64,000 nt of DNA from Planctomycetota bacterium (GTDB lineage Bacteria; Planctomycetota; UBA1135; UBA2386): positions 1-64,000 of the forward strand of contig JADJPQ010000015.1 of assembly GCA_016713175.1 (NCBI GenBank). The letters run 5' to 3'. Below are positions 55,802 through 64,000 of the stretch, piece after piece. The notes under the pieces were generated by a model that made no database searches, was not told where the DNA came from, and was given only the letters and a program-made list of their open reading frames with translations. Both the position numbers and the translations under genes were made by a program. Each line of letters starts with the position of its first letter. Within the stretch, counting starts at the first letter, position 1.

Positions 55802-56671
55802 ATGCATGTCCACCTGATCGACGGCACCTACGAGTTGTTCCGGTCGTTCTACGGCGCGCCGTCGGCCAAGGCCCGGGACGGCCGCGAGGTCGGTGCGGTG
55901 CGCGGCGTGATGAGCAGTCTCGGCGCGCTGCTGCGCGAGCCGGGCGTCACGCATGTCGGTTGCGCGTTCGACACCGTGATCGAGTCGTTCCGCAACGAAC
56001 TGTTCGCCGGCTACAAGACGTCGGCGGGCATCGATCCGGACCTGTGGGCACAGTTTCCACTGGTCGAACGCGCGGTCGCGGCACTCGGGATCGTCGTCTG
56101 GCCGATGGTTCCGTTCGAGGCGGATGATGCGCTGGCGACAATGGCGGTCCGTGGTGCGGCCGATCCGCGGGTCGAACGCGTCTGGTTGTGCACGCCCGAC
56201 AAGGACCTGGCGCAGATGGTCGTCGGCGAACGGGTGGTCGGGTTCGATCGGCGGCACAAGACCGTGCTCGACGAGGCCTCGGTGCAGGCGAAGTTCGGGG
56301 TGCCGCCGGCGTCGATCCCCGATCTACTGGCGTTGATTGGCGATGACGCCGATGGCATTCCCGGACTGCCGCGGTGGGGGAGCAAGTCGGCGGCGATAGT
56401 GCTGGCGCACTATCGCCATCTCGAAGCGATCCCTGACGATGCTGCGGCATGGCAGGTGTCGGTACGCGGCGCTGTGGCACTGGCGGCGAGCCTGCAGGCA
56501 CAGCGCGGCGACGCGATGCTGTATCGGCGGCTGGCGACGTTGCGGACCGATGCGCCGCTGGCCGAGTCGGTCGACGATCTGCGGTGGGGCGGCATCCGCC
56601 GCCCCGAGCTCGAGGCGCTGTGCGCCGAACTCGACTTCGATCGGTTCCTGGAGCGCTGGCCGGCCAACTGA
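55802..56671 (+). CDS. 5'-3' exonuclease / flap nuclease (PolI N-terminal type)
   Basis: 289 aa. PIN-like nuclease: LIDGTYELFRSFYG (first Asp), FEADDALATMAV, WLCTPDKDLAQMV, and the helix-hairpin region LIGDDADGIPGLPRWGSKSA. It resembles the exonuclease domain of DNA polymerase I as a stand-alone protein. Some usual residues between motifs vary, but the acidic ones are kept. Divergent from the hydrolase and convergent with the peptidase gene. Confidence 0.88.
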   Translation: MHVHLIDGTYELFRSFYGAPSAKARDGREVGAVRGVMSSLGALLREPGVTHVGCAFDTVIESFRNELFAGYKTSAGIDPDLWAQFPLVERAVAALGIVVWPMVPFEADDALATMAVRGAADPRVERVWLCTPDKDLAQMVVGERVVGFDRRHKTVLDEASVQAKFGVPPASIPDLLALIGDDADGIPGLPRWGSKSAAIVLAHYRHLEAIPDDAAAWQVSVRGAVALAASLQAQRGDAMLYRRLATLRTDAPLAESVDDLRWGGIRRPELEALCAELDFDRFLERWPAN

Positions 56672-56681
56672 CGCCGCGGAC

Positions 56682-58544
56682 CTACTTGCCGCCGGTCGCC
56701 TTGCCGAACGCCGCGGCGCCATCGACGACCGGCAGTTCGAGCGTCGTCGCGTCGAGATCGACGGTCAGTTCGGTGCCGGCCTTCGGCCACAACGTGAAGT
56801 CGCGGTCGCTGCTGAAGATCATCAGCGCGATCTTGTCGCCGACCGGGATCACCTGATCGTCCGGCTGCAGATCGAACGTGAACGCGACGAACTGGCCGGG
56901 CGTCAACGGCTTGCTGACCCGCTCCGATTCGGCATTCTGCGGATCGGCCCAGCCACGCGTGATGATCCGCATCGAGGTCTTGTCGTCCCTGGTGCGCAGC
57001 GCGCACAGCCACACCGACAGGTTGCACGCCGGCTTGCTCGCGGTCATCCGGATCGACAGCTTCGGCGTCCCCGAGATGTGGATCGGCTGGGTCAGCGCGG
57101 GCGTCGCGTACAGCAGCCGCGTCGGCGATTCGGCCGCGGTCGCCAGGTCCTTGCCGGTGATCGACACGTCGTCGACGAGCTTCTCGGTGCCCTGGCCCGT
57201 GCCCTTGGTTGCCACCAACGCACCGACCTGGTTGCCACCGCGCTGCAGATGCAGCGTCACCGGCTTCGCCGCCGGGTTGGGGTAGTCGTCATAGGCCGTC
57301 GGGTCCGCCGGCTTGTCGTCTTCGCGGACGATCCAGGCCTTCGGGTCCTTTTCGACGCCGTTGTCGACGTCGTACAGGAAGCGCGTGAACCAGCGGTTCA
57401 TCAGGCGCATCGGGATCTGCGCGCCGTGGCCGCCCTGATGGAAGTAGGCCATGTGCGGCACGCCCTTGGCCTTCAGCGCCGCGTAGATCCGGATGCTGTG
57501 TTCCGGCATCACGTTCCAGTCGTTGAAGCCGTGCACCATCAGCACCGCCGCCTTCACCTTGTCGAGCTTGTTGGTGTAGTCGCGGCCGGCCCAGAAATCG
57601 TTGTAGTCGCCGGTGATCCGGTCCTGCAGCTTCTCGAGCAGTTCGTCACGGACGTGGCGGTTGCACCACTCGCGGCGTTCGGGGTTGCCGCTGTTGATGA
57701 ACTCGTAGAGCACGTCGATGTCCTCGCCCATGTAGCCGCCCGGATGCCGGACCAGGCCATGCGAACGGTAGTAGTGGTAGTACGACGTGTTTGGCGCGTC
57801 CGGGATGATCGCCATCAGGCCGTCGACACCGGTCGTCGCCGCCGCCAGGGGCAGCGTGCCGTTGTAGGACGTGCCGGTCATGCCGACCTTGCCGGTGCAC
57901 CACTTGGTGGCGGTGACTTGGGTGCCGCCCTCGGGGTCGGTGAACCCCTTGGCCCGGCCGTTGAGCCAGTCGATGACCGCCTTCGGTGCCAGCGACTCGT
58001 TGTCGCCGCCGACCGTCGGGCAGCCCTGCGACAGGCCGGTGCCCGGCGATTCGGAGTGCACGACGGCGAAGCCGCGCGGCACCCAGGTGTTGACCAGCGA
58101 GTTGGACACGATGCCGCCGCGGCGCTTGCGGTCGGCGTACTGGATCGACGGCGAGGGCGTGTGCGGCTCCGGCTTGGCGCCGAGTTCGTGTTCGGGGTTC
58201 CAGAAGTACTGTTTGTCGCCTTGGCCGACGCCGGCGAAGTACGGGCTGGTCTCGTAGATGACCGGCACCTTCAGGCCCTCGGTGTCGGTCTGGCCCGGGC
58301 GGGTCACGTCGACATGCACCCGATCGTTCTTGCCGTCGCCGTCGGAGTCGAAGCTGGTCTCGACCCACAGTTCCTCGCGGATCCAGTTCTTCCTGTCCTT
58401 GAACGCGGGCACGACCTGCGCCTGGCCGTCGACGAACACCGGCCCGGCCTTCTCGTCCTGGGCGGCGGCGGTCGGCGTCAGCAGCAGCAGCGCGGGGAGC
58501 CAGAGGAACGAACGGGCGAACATCTCGATTCGGGTCGTTGGCAT
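56682..58544 (-). CDS. Secreted S15-family (X-Pro dipeptidyl-peptidase/CocE-like) hydrolase
   Basis: 620 aa from ATG 58544 (a second ATG at 58523 also gives a signal peptide). SFLWLPALLLLTPTAAAQ is a signal sequence. Nucleophile KVGMTGTSYNGTLPLAA (GxSYxG), Asp in VHGFNDWNVMPEHS and His in HQGGHGAQ, then a C-terminal jelly-roll (from about 440). The family cleaves X-Pro dipeptides or esters; extracellular peptide use is likely. Convergent with the exonuclease, with stops 10 bases apart. Confidence 0.88.
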   Translation of the reverse strand: MPTTRIEMFARSFLWLPALLLLTPTAAAQDEKAGPVFVDGQAQVVPAFKDRKNWIREELWVETSFDSDGDGKNDRVHVDVTRPGQTDTEGLKVPVIYETSPYFAGVGQGDKQYFWNPEHELGAKPEPHTPSPSIQYADRKRRGGIVSNSLVNTWVPRGFAVVHSESPGTGLSQGCPTVGGDNESLAPKAVIDWLNGRAKGFTDPEGGTQVTATKWCTGKVGMTGTSYNGTLPLAAATTGVDGLMAIIPDAPNTSYYHYYRSHGLVRHPGGYMGEDIDVLYEFINSGNPERREWCNRHVRDELLEKLQDRITGDYNDFWAGRDYTNKLDKVKAAVLMVHGFNDWNVMPEHSIRIYAALKAKGVPHMAYFHQGGHGAQIPMRLMNRWFTRFLYDVDNGVEKDPKAWIVREDDKPADPTAYDDYPNPAAKPVTLHLQRGGNQVGALVATKGTGQGTEKLVDDVSITGKDLATAAESPTRLLYATPALTQPIHISGTPKLSIRMTASKPACNLSVWLCALRTRDDKTSMRIITRGWADPQNAESERVSKPLTPGQFVAFTFDLQPDDQVIPVGDKIALMIFSSDRDFTLWPKAGTELTVDLDATTLELPVVDGAAAFGKATGGK

Positions 58545-58658
58545 CTTCGGGTCTTGCAGGGGCCTGAGGCGCCGCATGCTACGTCGGCGGCGGCCCGGTG
58601 GCAGTTCGACCTTGGCAAACCGCGAGCGGTCGCCCGCATCGTATGCTGGCTGACCGCG

Positions 58659-60272
58659 ATGTCCCGCCCGCCAAGCCGCCGTCAGTTCCTGCGAACCTCG
58701 TTCGCCGCCGGGTCGTCGCTGCTGCTCGGCGGCTGCGCGACTGCCGCCAGCGGGCCGTTCGATCTGCTGCTGCTTGGCGGCACCCTGATCGACGGCACCG
58801 GGAGTGCCGCGCAGGTGGCCGACGTCGGCATCCGCGGCGATCGGATCGTCGCGATCGGGTCGTTGACCGCGGCCTCCGCGACGCGGGTGCTCGATGTGCG
58901 GGGTCTCGTCGTCGCCCCGGGGTTCCTCGATGTTCATGCGCACAGCGACCTGCGGCGTCAGCCGCTGGCGGTCAGCAAGGTGCTGCAGGGCGTCACGATG
59001 GATGTTTGCGGTCCGGATGGCAGTTCGCCGTTCCCGACGCCGTCGTCGGTGGGCGACGACGGTGGTCGCAGTCGTTGCGACACCTTCGTGGACTGGGCGG
59101 CGCAGCATGGGCCGATCGCGATCGACATCGGTTGCTATGTCGGGCATGGCACCGTGCGCCAGCGCGTGCTCGGGCCGGTGACTCGCGCCCCGAACGCCGA
59201 CGAACTGGGGGCGATGCGGGACCTCGTGCGGCAGGCGCTCGAGCAGGGCGCCCTCGGCATCTCTTCGGGCCTCGAGTACTTCCCCGGCAATGTCGCCGCG
59301 ACCGCAGAACTGATCGAACTGTGCCGGGAGGCGGCGCGCCTGGATCGCCCTTACGTCACCCACATCCGCAACGAAGACGACCGACTGCTGGAGGCGGTCG
59401 ACGAGGCGATCGCGATCGCGCAGCGCTCCGGCGCGCCGCTGCTGCTGTCGCACCTGAAGGTCGGCGGCCGGCCCAACTGGCACAAGCTCGACGCGCTGCT
59501 GGGCAAGATCGCGGCGGCGCGCGCGTCGGGTCTCGACGTGCATGCCGATTGTTATCCTTATGAAGCCTGGGCGACGTCGCTGTCGACCAATTACCCGGCG
59601 TGGGCCAAGGAGGGCGGCCAGTTCGTCGCCCGGTTGCAGGATCCGGGCGAGCGCGAACGGATGCGCGCCGAGACCGAAGCCGCGGTGGCGGCCAACGGCG
59701 GCTGGGACGTGCTGATGCTCGGCAATGGCCTGGCGGCGGCCGATCTCGAACTGCAGGGTCTGCGGCTCGATGCGGCGGCCGGGAAGCGCGGCGTCGAGCC
59801 GTTCGCGCTGGCGTGCGATCTGCTGACGCGCGGCAACGTGTCGATCCTCGGCTTTGGCATCGATGCAGCGCAGATGCAGGTGATCCTGGCGCAGCCGTGG
59901 TGCATGGTGGCGTCCGATGGCAGCGCCACGACGGCGAGCGGCCGCACCGGCCATCCGCGGTCGTTCGGCACGTTCCCGCGGGTGCTGCGGCTGTTCGTCC
60001 GCGAGCGCGCGGTGCTGTCGCCCGAGGAGGCGATCCGCAAGATGACGTCGCTGCCGGCGGCGGTGCTGCAGCAGCGCGATCGCGGCGCGTTGGCGCCGGG
60101 CAAGCTCGCCTCGATCGTGGTGTTCGACCCGACCGCGATCACCGATCACGCGGACTGGCTCGAGCCACAGCGCTACGCGACCGGCGTCGTGCACCTGTGC
60201 GTGCGCGGCCAGCTGGTCGTCGCCGACGGCGGGCGCACCGATGTGCGCCCAGGCCGGGTGGTCAGGGCCTGA
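58659..60272 (+). CDS. D-aminoacylase-like amidohydrolase lipoprotein
   Basis: 537 aa. The N-terminus SRRQFLRTSFAAGSSLLLGG then Cys combines a twin-arginine motif with a lipobox, implying Tat export of a folded, lipid-anchored enzyme. LVVAPGFLDVHAHSDLR is the metal-binding motif of N-acyl-D-amino-acid deacylases; GISSGLEYFPGN, THIRNEDDR and LLLSHLKVGG support it, with the late Asp in CMVASDGSATT. Could act on D-amino-acid peptides from cell walls (inference). Divergent from the peptidase. Confidence 0.85.
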   Translation: MSRPPSRRQFLRTSFAAGSSLLLGGCATAASGPFDLLLLGGTLIDGTGSAAQVADVGIRGDRIVAIGSLTAASATRVLDVRGLVVAPGFLDVHAHSDLRRQPLAVSKVLQGVTMDVCGPDGSSPFPTPSSVGDDGGRSRCDTFVDWAAQHGPIAIDIGCYVGHGTVRQRVLGPVTRAPNADELGAMRDLVRQALEQGALGISSGLEYFPGNVAATAELIELCREAARLDRPYVTHIRNEDDRLLEAVDEAIAIAQRSGAPLLLSHLKVGGRPNWHKLDALLGKIAAARASGLDVHADCYPYEAWATSLSTNYPAWAKEGGQFVARLQDPGERERMRAETEAAVAANGGWDVLMLGNGLAAADLELQGLRLDAAAGKRGVEPFALACDLLTRGNVSILGFGIDAAQMQVILAQPWCMVASDGSATTASGRTGHPRSFGTFPRVLRLFVRERAVLSPEEAIRKMTSLPAAVLQQRDRGALAPGKLASIVVFDPTAITDHADWLEPQRYATGVVHLCVRGQLVVADGGRTDVRPGRVVRA

Positions 60273-61145
60273 TCAGAGGCCGAGCTGCAGGTCGATGGCG
60301 TTCAGCAGCACGACCGACTGCTGGTTGCCGACCTGATCGATGCGCGCGCCCTGCGTCGCGATCACGAACCCGTTCCACTGCGGGCCGTTCGGGATGTTGA
60401 TGTTGAACGCCGGGCCGCCGCTGACCGCGATCGGCGATGGCGCCAGATTCAGCAGGATCTCGCCGAACGGCGACGGCAGGCCGGGATTGCCGCCGCCGGG
60501 ACCGAACACCAGGAAGGCCGCCAGCGCGTTCGCCGGCATCGCGATCGCCGATTGCCAGTTGGACCCGAGGATCGGCCGGGTCACACAGCGGTAGTCCAGC
60601 GGATTGACGCCGCTGCCATTGCGGGTCGTGCAGGTGGCGCCGGCGTCGTTGAACTGCAGCGTGTCGACGTTGAAGTCGGCGACGAAGTCGAGCTGCAGTT
60701 CGTCGAACACGATGCCGGTGAAGCCGAACCAGTTGTTGGTCTGCGTCTGGTTGGACAGGTTGCTGAACGAGAAGACGGTGGTTCCGGCGAGCACGGCGCG
60801 GAACACGCTGGGCTGCCAGGTGCCGATCTGGTGGTAGGCGAATGCCAGATCCTGGATCGGATTGGCGAACCGGATGGTCAGCGTGTCCGGAGCGCCGCTG
60901 AAGTCGTTGGTCAGGAAGCCGCCGACCATGTTGACGACCATGCCGGTCGTGAAGTAGCGCGCATGGGTGACGGTGATGCCGGCGAACTGGTTGGTGATCG
61001 GCGTGAAGTTGGGATACAGGTTGGCGCCGAAGTCGATCACGTGCTGCGGATTGGTCAGGCCCTGGTTCTGGGCGATGATCGCCTGGGCCGAGACCGTGGG
61101 GGACAGCGACGCGACGAACAACGTGGTGGACAGCAAGATGCGCAT
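60273..61145 (-). CDS. Secreted protein of unknown function
   Basis: 290 aa with a signal peptide (ILLSTTLFVASLSPTVSAQ). Beta-rich domain with VIDFGANLYPNFTPITNQFA and two Cys (CTTRNGSGVNPLDYRC); the end (GFVIATQGARIDQVGNQ, then LNAIDLQLGL) resembles C-terminal regions of other planctomycete secreted proteins. Its stop touches that of the amidohydrolase gene. Function not recognised. Confidence 0.75.
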   Translation of the reverse strand: MRILLSTTLFVASLSPTVSAQAIIAQNQGLTNPQHVIDFGANLYPNFTPITNQFAGITVTHARYFTTGMVVNMVGGFLTNDFSGAPDTLTIRFANPIQDLAFAYHQIGTWQPSVFRAVLAGTTVFSFSNLSNQTQTNNWFGFTGIVFDELQLDFVADFNVDTLQFNDAGATCTTRNGSGVNPLDYRCVTRPILGSNWQSAIAMPANALAAFLVFGPGGGNPGLPSPFGEILLNLAPSPIAVSGGPAFNINIPNGPQWNGFVIATQGARIDQVGNQQSVVLLNAIDLQLGL

Positions 61146-61216
61146 TGGATGGCTCCTGGGTGGAGCCAGCAGGATAGTCCGGATCGGCGCGGGCGGCGGT
61201 CGCAGCGATGTAATGG

Positions 61217-62212
61217 TCAGAACCAGACGCCGAGCAGCACGACGCCGGCCAAGAGCAGCGTTTCGCCGACCAACAGCGCAATCGGGATCCAACCGAGCGA
61301 ACGCAGATCGCCGAACGAGGTCTTGATGCCCAGCGCCGCAATCGCGGTCAGCAGGCATGCGCGCGACAGCGTTCCGAGGGCCGTGCCGGCCGCAGCCGGC
61401 ACCCAGTGCAGCGAATTGGCGGCGACCAGCGCGCAGAACAGCAGCAGGAACCACGGCAGCAGTGGGGGCCTGGCGGTGGTCGGCGAGGTACCGTTGCGTC
61501 GCAGCAACAGCGACAACACCAGCACGACGGGCACCAGCAGCGACACCCGCAGCAGCTTGACGACGGCGGCGACATCGCCGGTCGCCGGCGAGATCATGTA
61601 GCCGGCACCCATCACCTGCGCGACGTCGTGGATCGTGCCGCCGAGGAAGATGCCGGCTGCGCGGGCGTCGAGGTCGAGGGCGCGCACGATCGCCGGATAG
61701 ACGATCATCGCCGCGGTCGACAGCGCGGTGACGCCGACGACGGTCAGCAGTGTGAACTTGCGGTTGCGTTCGTTGCGCGGCAACAGCGCGGCGATCGCGA
61801 GGGCTGCCGAGGCACCGCAGATGGCGACGGCGCCGCCGGTCAACAGGCCGTCGGTAAGCGGTTGGCGAAGGCGACGGGCAGCCAGCGCCCCGGCGGTGAT
61901 CGTCAGCGCGACAACGGCGATGATCAGCAGCGCAGGCAGCCAACCGAGTCCGACGATCTGTGCGGCGGTGATCCGTGCACCGAGCAGGCCGACGCCGAGC
62001 CGCAGCACGAAGCGGGACGCGAGCTCGATGCCCGGGCTGGCGCGTTCGTCGTCGACCAGGAAGTGCAGCGCGATGCCGAACAGCAGCGCGTACAGGAACG
62101 GCGGACCGCCGTGGTGTTCGGCGACGAAGGCGGCGGCGGCGGCGATCAGCGCGCAGACTGACAAGCCTGGGCCGAAGCGGCGCCACAGCGCGAACGGGAC
62201 TCGATACGGCAT
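61217..62212 (-). CDS. YeiH/UPF0324-family transporter (putative sulfate exporter)
   Basis: 331 aa with about ten membrane helices. Family signatures are LRLGVGLLGARITAAQIVGL, TGGAVAICGASAALAIA and IFLGGTIHDVAQVMGAGY. ATG 62212 starts MPYRVPF. The family is thought to move sulfate or sulfonates, but evidence is thin. It is separated from the upstream partial gene by a hairpin. Confidence 0.88.
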   Translation of the reverse strand: MPYRVPFALWRRFGPGLSVCALIAAAAAFVAEHHGGPPFLYALLFGIALHFLVDDERASPGIELASRFVLRLGVGLLGARITAAQIVGLGWLPALLIIAVVALTITAGALAARRLRQPLTDGLLTGGAVAICGASAALAIAALLPRNERNRKFTLLTVVGVTALSTAAMIVYPAIVRALDLDARAAGIFLGGTIHDVAQVMGAGYMISPATGDVAAVVKLLRVSLLVPVVLVLSLLLRRNGTSPTTARPPLLPWFLLLFCALVAANSLHWVPAAAGTALGTLSRACLLTAIAALGIKTSFGDLRSLGWIPIALLVGETLLLAGVVLLGVWF

Positions 62213-62217
62213 CGGTG

Positions 62218-62251
62218 CAGGAGTGGGCGCGGCATCATGCCGCGACTCCTG
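62218..62251 (-). other. Intergenic hairpin
   Basis: CAGGAGT/ACTCCTG pair outside an inner GCGGCA/TGCCGC stem, with an asymmetric internal loop. It lies between the stop of the partial gene (62284) and the YeiH-like start. No T-tract; a possible transcript end or stability element. Confidence 0.45.
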
Positions 62252-62283
62252 CGGGTGCGCGCGCGCCGTGTCGCCGTTCTGCG

Positions 62284-64000
62284 CTATTTGGCCGGCAGCC
62301 GCCAGGTCAGCAACAGGCGCGGCGCTTCGGCGGCCAGGCCGTTGAACGAACGTGCCGTGCGCGTGCCGGTGCCGTCGATCAGCAGCAGGACGCGGTTGCC
62401 TTGTCGCCAGCCGGGTCGCTGCAGCAGCGGTTGCAGGACGTCCTTGCAGTCGACCGACTGCGGCGCCAAACCACTGGCCGGCCAGCCCGCCGGCGTCCAC
62501 ACCACCTGCTCGGGACCGCGGGTCCGACTGGACAGTTCGAACGGGACTCCGGTCAAGACGGCGGCGTCATCGGTCGCTTCGGCGTGGATCACCAGCCTCG
62601 ATTGCAGGACCTGCGGCGCCGTGCTGTGGAACTGCAGTCGCGCGCTCTCGAGCGTCGCGCCGGGTGGGATCGGCAGCGCCCACCGCAGGCCGATCAGTCG
62701 CGGCACGCCGCCCTCGGCGCCCAGCCGCAGGTTCGGGTTGCCCCGATCGACGGCGCCGCTGGCCAGCGTCTCGGTGGCGTCATCGGCGGAAGTGGTGACC
62801 GCGAGGCTCGTGGAGTTCGGCGCTGGCGGCTGCCACGCGATGGTCAGCAACGCCGCAGTGCGGCCGTTGCCGTCCCAGGCGACCGCGCGGCGCTGGCCGG
62901 TGCCGGCGAACATGAACACCAGCGAGCGGGTCCACTTGCCCGCGCTCACGATCGGCGCCAACAGCGCGGCCAGGTCCGGCGTGCGCTGCTCCTGGCCCGA
63001 GGCACCGAGCGTCCAGGCACCGGGAGCCCACGGAATCGGTGCGCTGTTCGGCCGTTGGTCGATGTTGCCGATCGTCGCGCGCAGCGGCGCGGTCCAGGCC
63101 GCGGGTTCGACGGTGATGTCGAACGCGGCCGGGTCGCCGTGGTCGGCGGCGGCGGTGAACTCGATCCAGGCGTTCTGCACCTGCGCGCCCGGCGGCACCG
63201 TCAGGTTCGCGAACCGCAGCGCGGTGGCCCATGGCGTGCCATCATCGCCGAGCACCAGTTGGCGGCTGCTCAGGTCAGCGGGCGTTGCCGCACCGACCGG
63301 TTCCTGGGCATCGCCGTCCGTGGCGCCGATCCGGAACTTGCTGATCTGGTTGGTCGCCACGGTGAACGAAGTGCCGCGCGAGGTGCTCGACGTGCCGTCG
63401 GCAGCGATCGCCAGCGCGCAGGCGGTGTGGTAGCCCGGGGTCGGCGTGCTCCACGTGACCGCGTACGGTGGATTGACCGCGCTGCCGACCAGCACGCCGT
63501 CGATGTAGTACTCGACCCGCCACACCGGCCCGGTCTGGATCGCCGAGAACTGCACGGGCGCGCCGACGGCGACCACATCATCCGGTTGCGGAGACGTCAG
63601 CAGCACTGACGTGGTCGCTGTCGAGGTGTCGGGGAACAGGAACACCCGTGCCGTCGTGGCCAGACCGGCGGGGTCGGTGACCGTCAGTTCGATCCGCCAG
63701 GCATAGAACTCGTCGTCGTGGGGCGTCGGCGTCAACAGCGTCGTGGTCACCGGGTTGTTGTCGTCGGGCTCGGGGTGCTCGTGGTTGTGGTGCAGCAACG
63801 TCGTCCGCCACGCGTAGGTGCACGCCGACGCCGGACTCTCGGCGTCGAACACGTCGGCGACCAGCGGCACCGTCGTCGGATTGGCGCGGTCATACGTGTC
63901 GCCGTCCTGGATGCTGGTGATCGTGACCCGCGGTGGCGTGTTGTCGAGCCAGATCGGCACGTCGGTCGTCGCCGCCACGCCGGTGCTGTCGGTGACGGTC
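62284..64000 (-). CDS. Large secreted protein, Ig-like and tandem lectin-like (DNRLRE/CBM96-type) domains, partial
   Basis: The frame is open through the last base of the window, so the N-terminus is missing; 571 residues are visible. First come Ig/cadherin-like strands (NTPPRVTITSIQDGDTY, FVFP-like and VWRVEYYIDGVLVGSAVNPP). Then two copies of a domain starting ISKFRIGATDGDAQEP and TTSADDATETLASGAVDRGN, each with LRFANLTVPPGAQVQNAWIE- or LRWALPIPPGATLESARLQF-like strands, the pattern of DNRLRE/CBM96-type modules. Probably a cell-surface adhesive or carbohydrate-binding protein. Confidence 0.75.
   Translation of the reverse strand, partial: TVTDSTGVAATTDVPIWLDNTPPRVTITSIQDGDTYDRANPTTVPLVADVFDAESPASACTYAWRTTLLHHNHEHPEPDDNNPVTTTLLTPTPHDDEFYAWRIELTVTDPAGLATTARVFLFPDTSTATTSVLLTSPQPDDVVAVGAPVQFSAIQTGPVWRVEYYIDGVLVGSAVNPPYAVTWSTPTPGYHTACALAIAADGTSSTSRGTSFTVATNQISKFRIGATDGDAQEPVGAATPADLSSRQLVLGDDGTPWATALRFANLTVPPGAQVQNAWIEFTAAADHGDPAAFDITVEPAAWTAPLRATIGNIDQRPNSAPIPWAPGAWTLGASGQEQRTPDLAALLAPIVSAGKWTRSLVFMFAGTGQRRAVAWDGNGRTAALLTIAWQPPAPNSTSLAVTTSADDATETLASGAVDRGNPNLRLGAEGGVPRLIGLRWALPIPPGATLESARLQFHSTAPQVLQSRLVIHAEATDDAAVLTGVPFELSSRTRGPEQVVWTPAGWPASGLAPQSVDCKDVLQPLLQRPGWRQGNRVLLLIDGTGTRTARSFNGLAAEAPRLLLTWRLPAK

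Noticed and set aside
55738..55803. ATG 55803 start for the YheT-like hydrolase
   Set aside because: It would overlap the start codon of the divergent exonuclease gene and leave no promoter room; GTG 55737 leaves a 64-bp gap.

Overview
This is a GC-rich bacterial chromosomal window that reads densely and cleanly, with very short gaps and many ATGA/GTGA stop-start overlaps. The gene set points to a Gram-negative-type envelope (LptE-like and BamD-like lipoproteins, an AsmA/TamB-like giant, a Kdo/WaaP-type kinase, pseudopilins). A TIGR02999-type ECF sigma factor is paired with a Ser/Thr kinase, there is a PEP-CTERM protein, and several secreted proteins resemble planctomycete secretome proteins. 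My inference is an uncultured member of the Planctomycetota; the sequence alone does not prove it.

Layout. 1-13.4 kb (+): one long operon with a TPR/lectin-like protein (its 5' end lies outside the window), five pseudopilin-like proteins in the order G-H-K-J-I, a secreted protein with paired CxxC motifs, and a SurA-like lipoprotein. The K-like protein is enormous (1723 aa). 13.4-17.3 kb: scpB, a small membrane protein, tRNA-Glu(TTC) with promoter and terminator, an AMP-forming ligase resembling the exosortase-associated family, and a Nudix protein. 17.3-22.5 kb (-): a secreted protein, then an ECF sigma factor overlapping a kinase/hydrolase/degenerate-cyclase fusion. 22.6-23.3 kb: non-coding direct repeats. 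23.3-28 kb: glutamate dehydrogenase, a WaaP-like kinase, RNase P RNA, a tiny PEP-CTERM protein, ruvX and manC. 28-32.3 kb: an AsmA-like giant divergent from a 68-aa histone-fold protein followed by a run of hairpins.

32.3-45.2 kb (-): tsaB, glmM, cdaR, cdaA (c-di-AMP/cell-wall module), ftsH, lptE, a BamD-like gene with an apparent frameshift, a REP-type transposase full of hairpins beside a decayed HRDC fragment, recO, corC and an HDOD-GGDEF diguanylate cyclase. 45.4-64 kb: a sigma factor, hutI plus glutamate formimidoyltransferase, an HtrA protease, a homodimeric-type pyruvate dehydrogenase E1, an MFS exporter, a YheT-like hydrolase, a 5'-3' exonuclease, an S15 peptidase, a D-aminoacylase-like lipoprotein, a secreted protein, a YeiH-like transporter, and a partial secreted repeat protein running off the end.

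Most unusual items: the histone-fold protein, the giant GspK-like protein that shares a repeated motif with its GspJ-like neighbour, the kinase fusion whose cyclase domain has lost its metal-binding aspartates, and the hairpin-rich transposase locus. I found no CRISPR array, prophage or classical insertion sequence.
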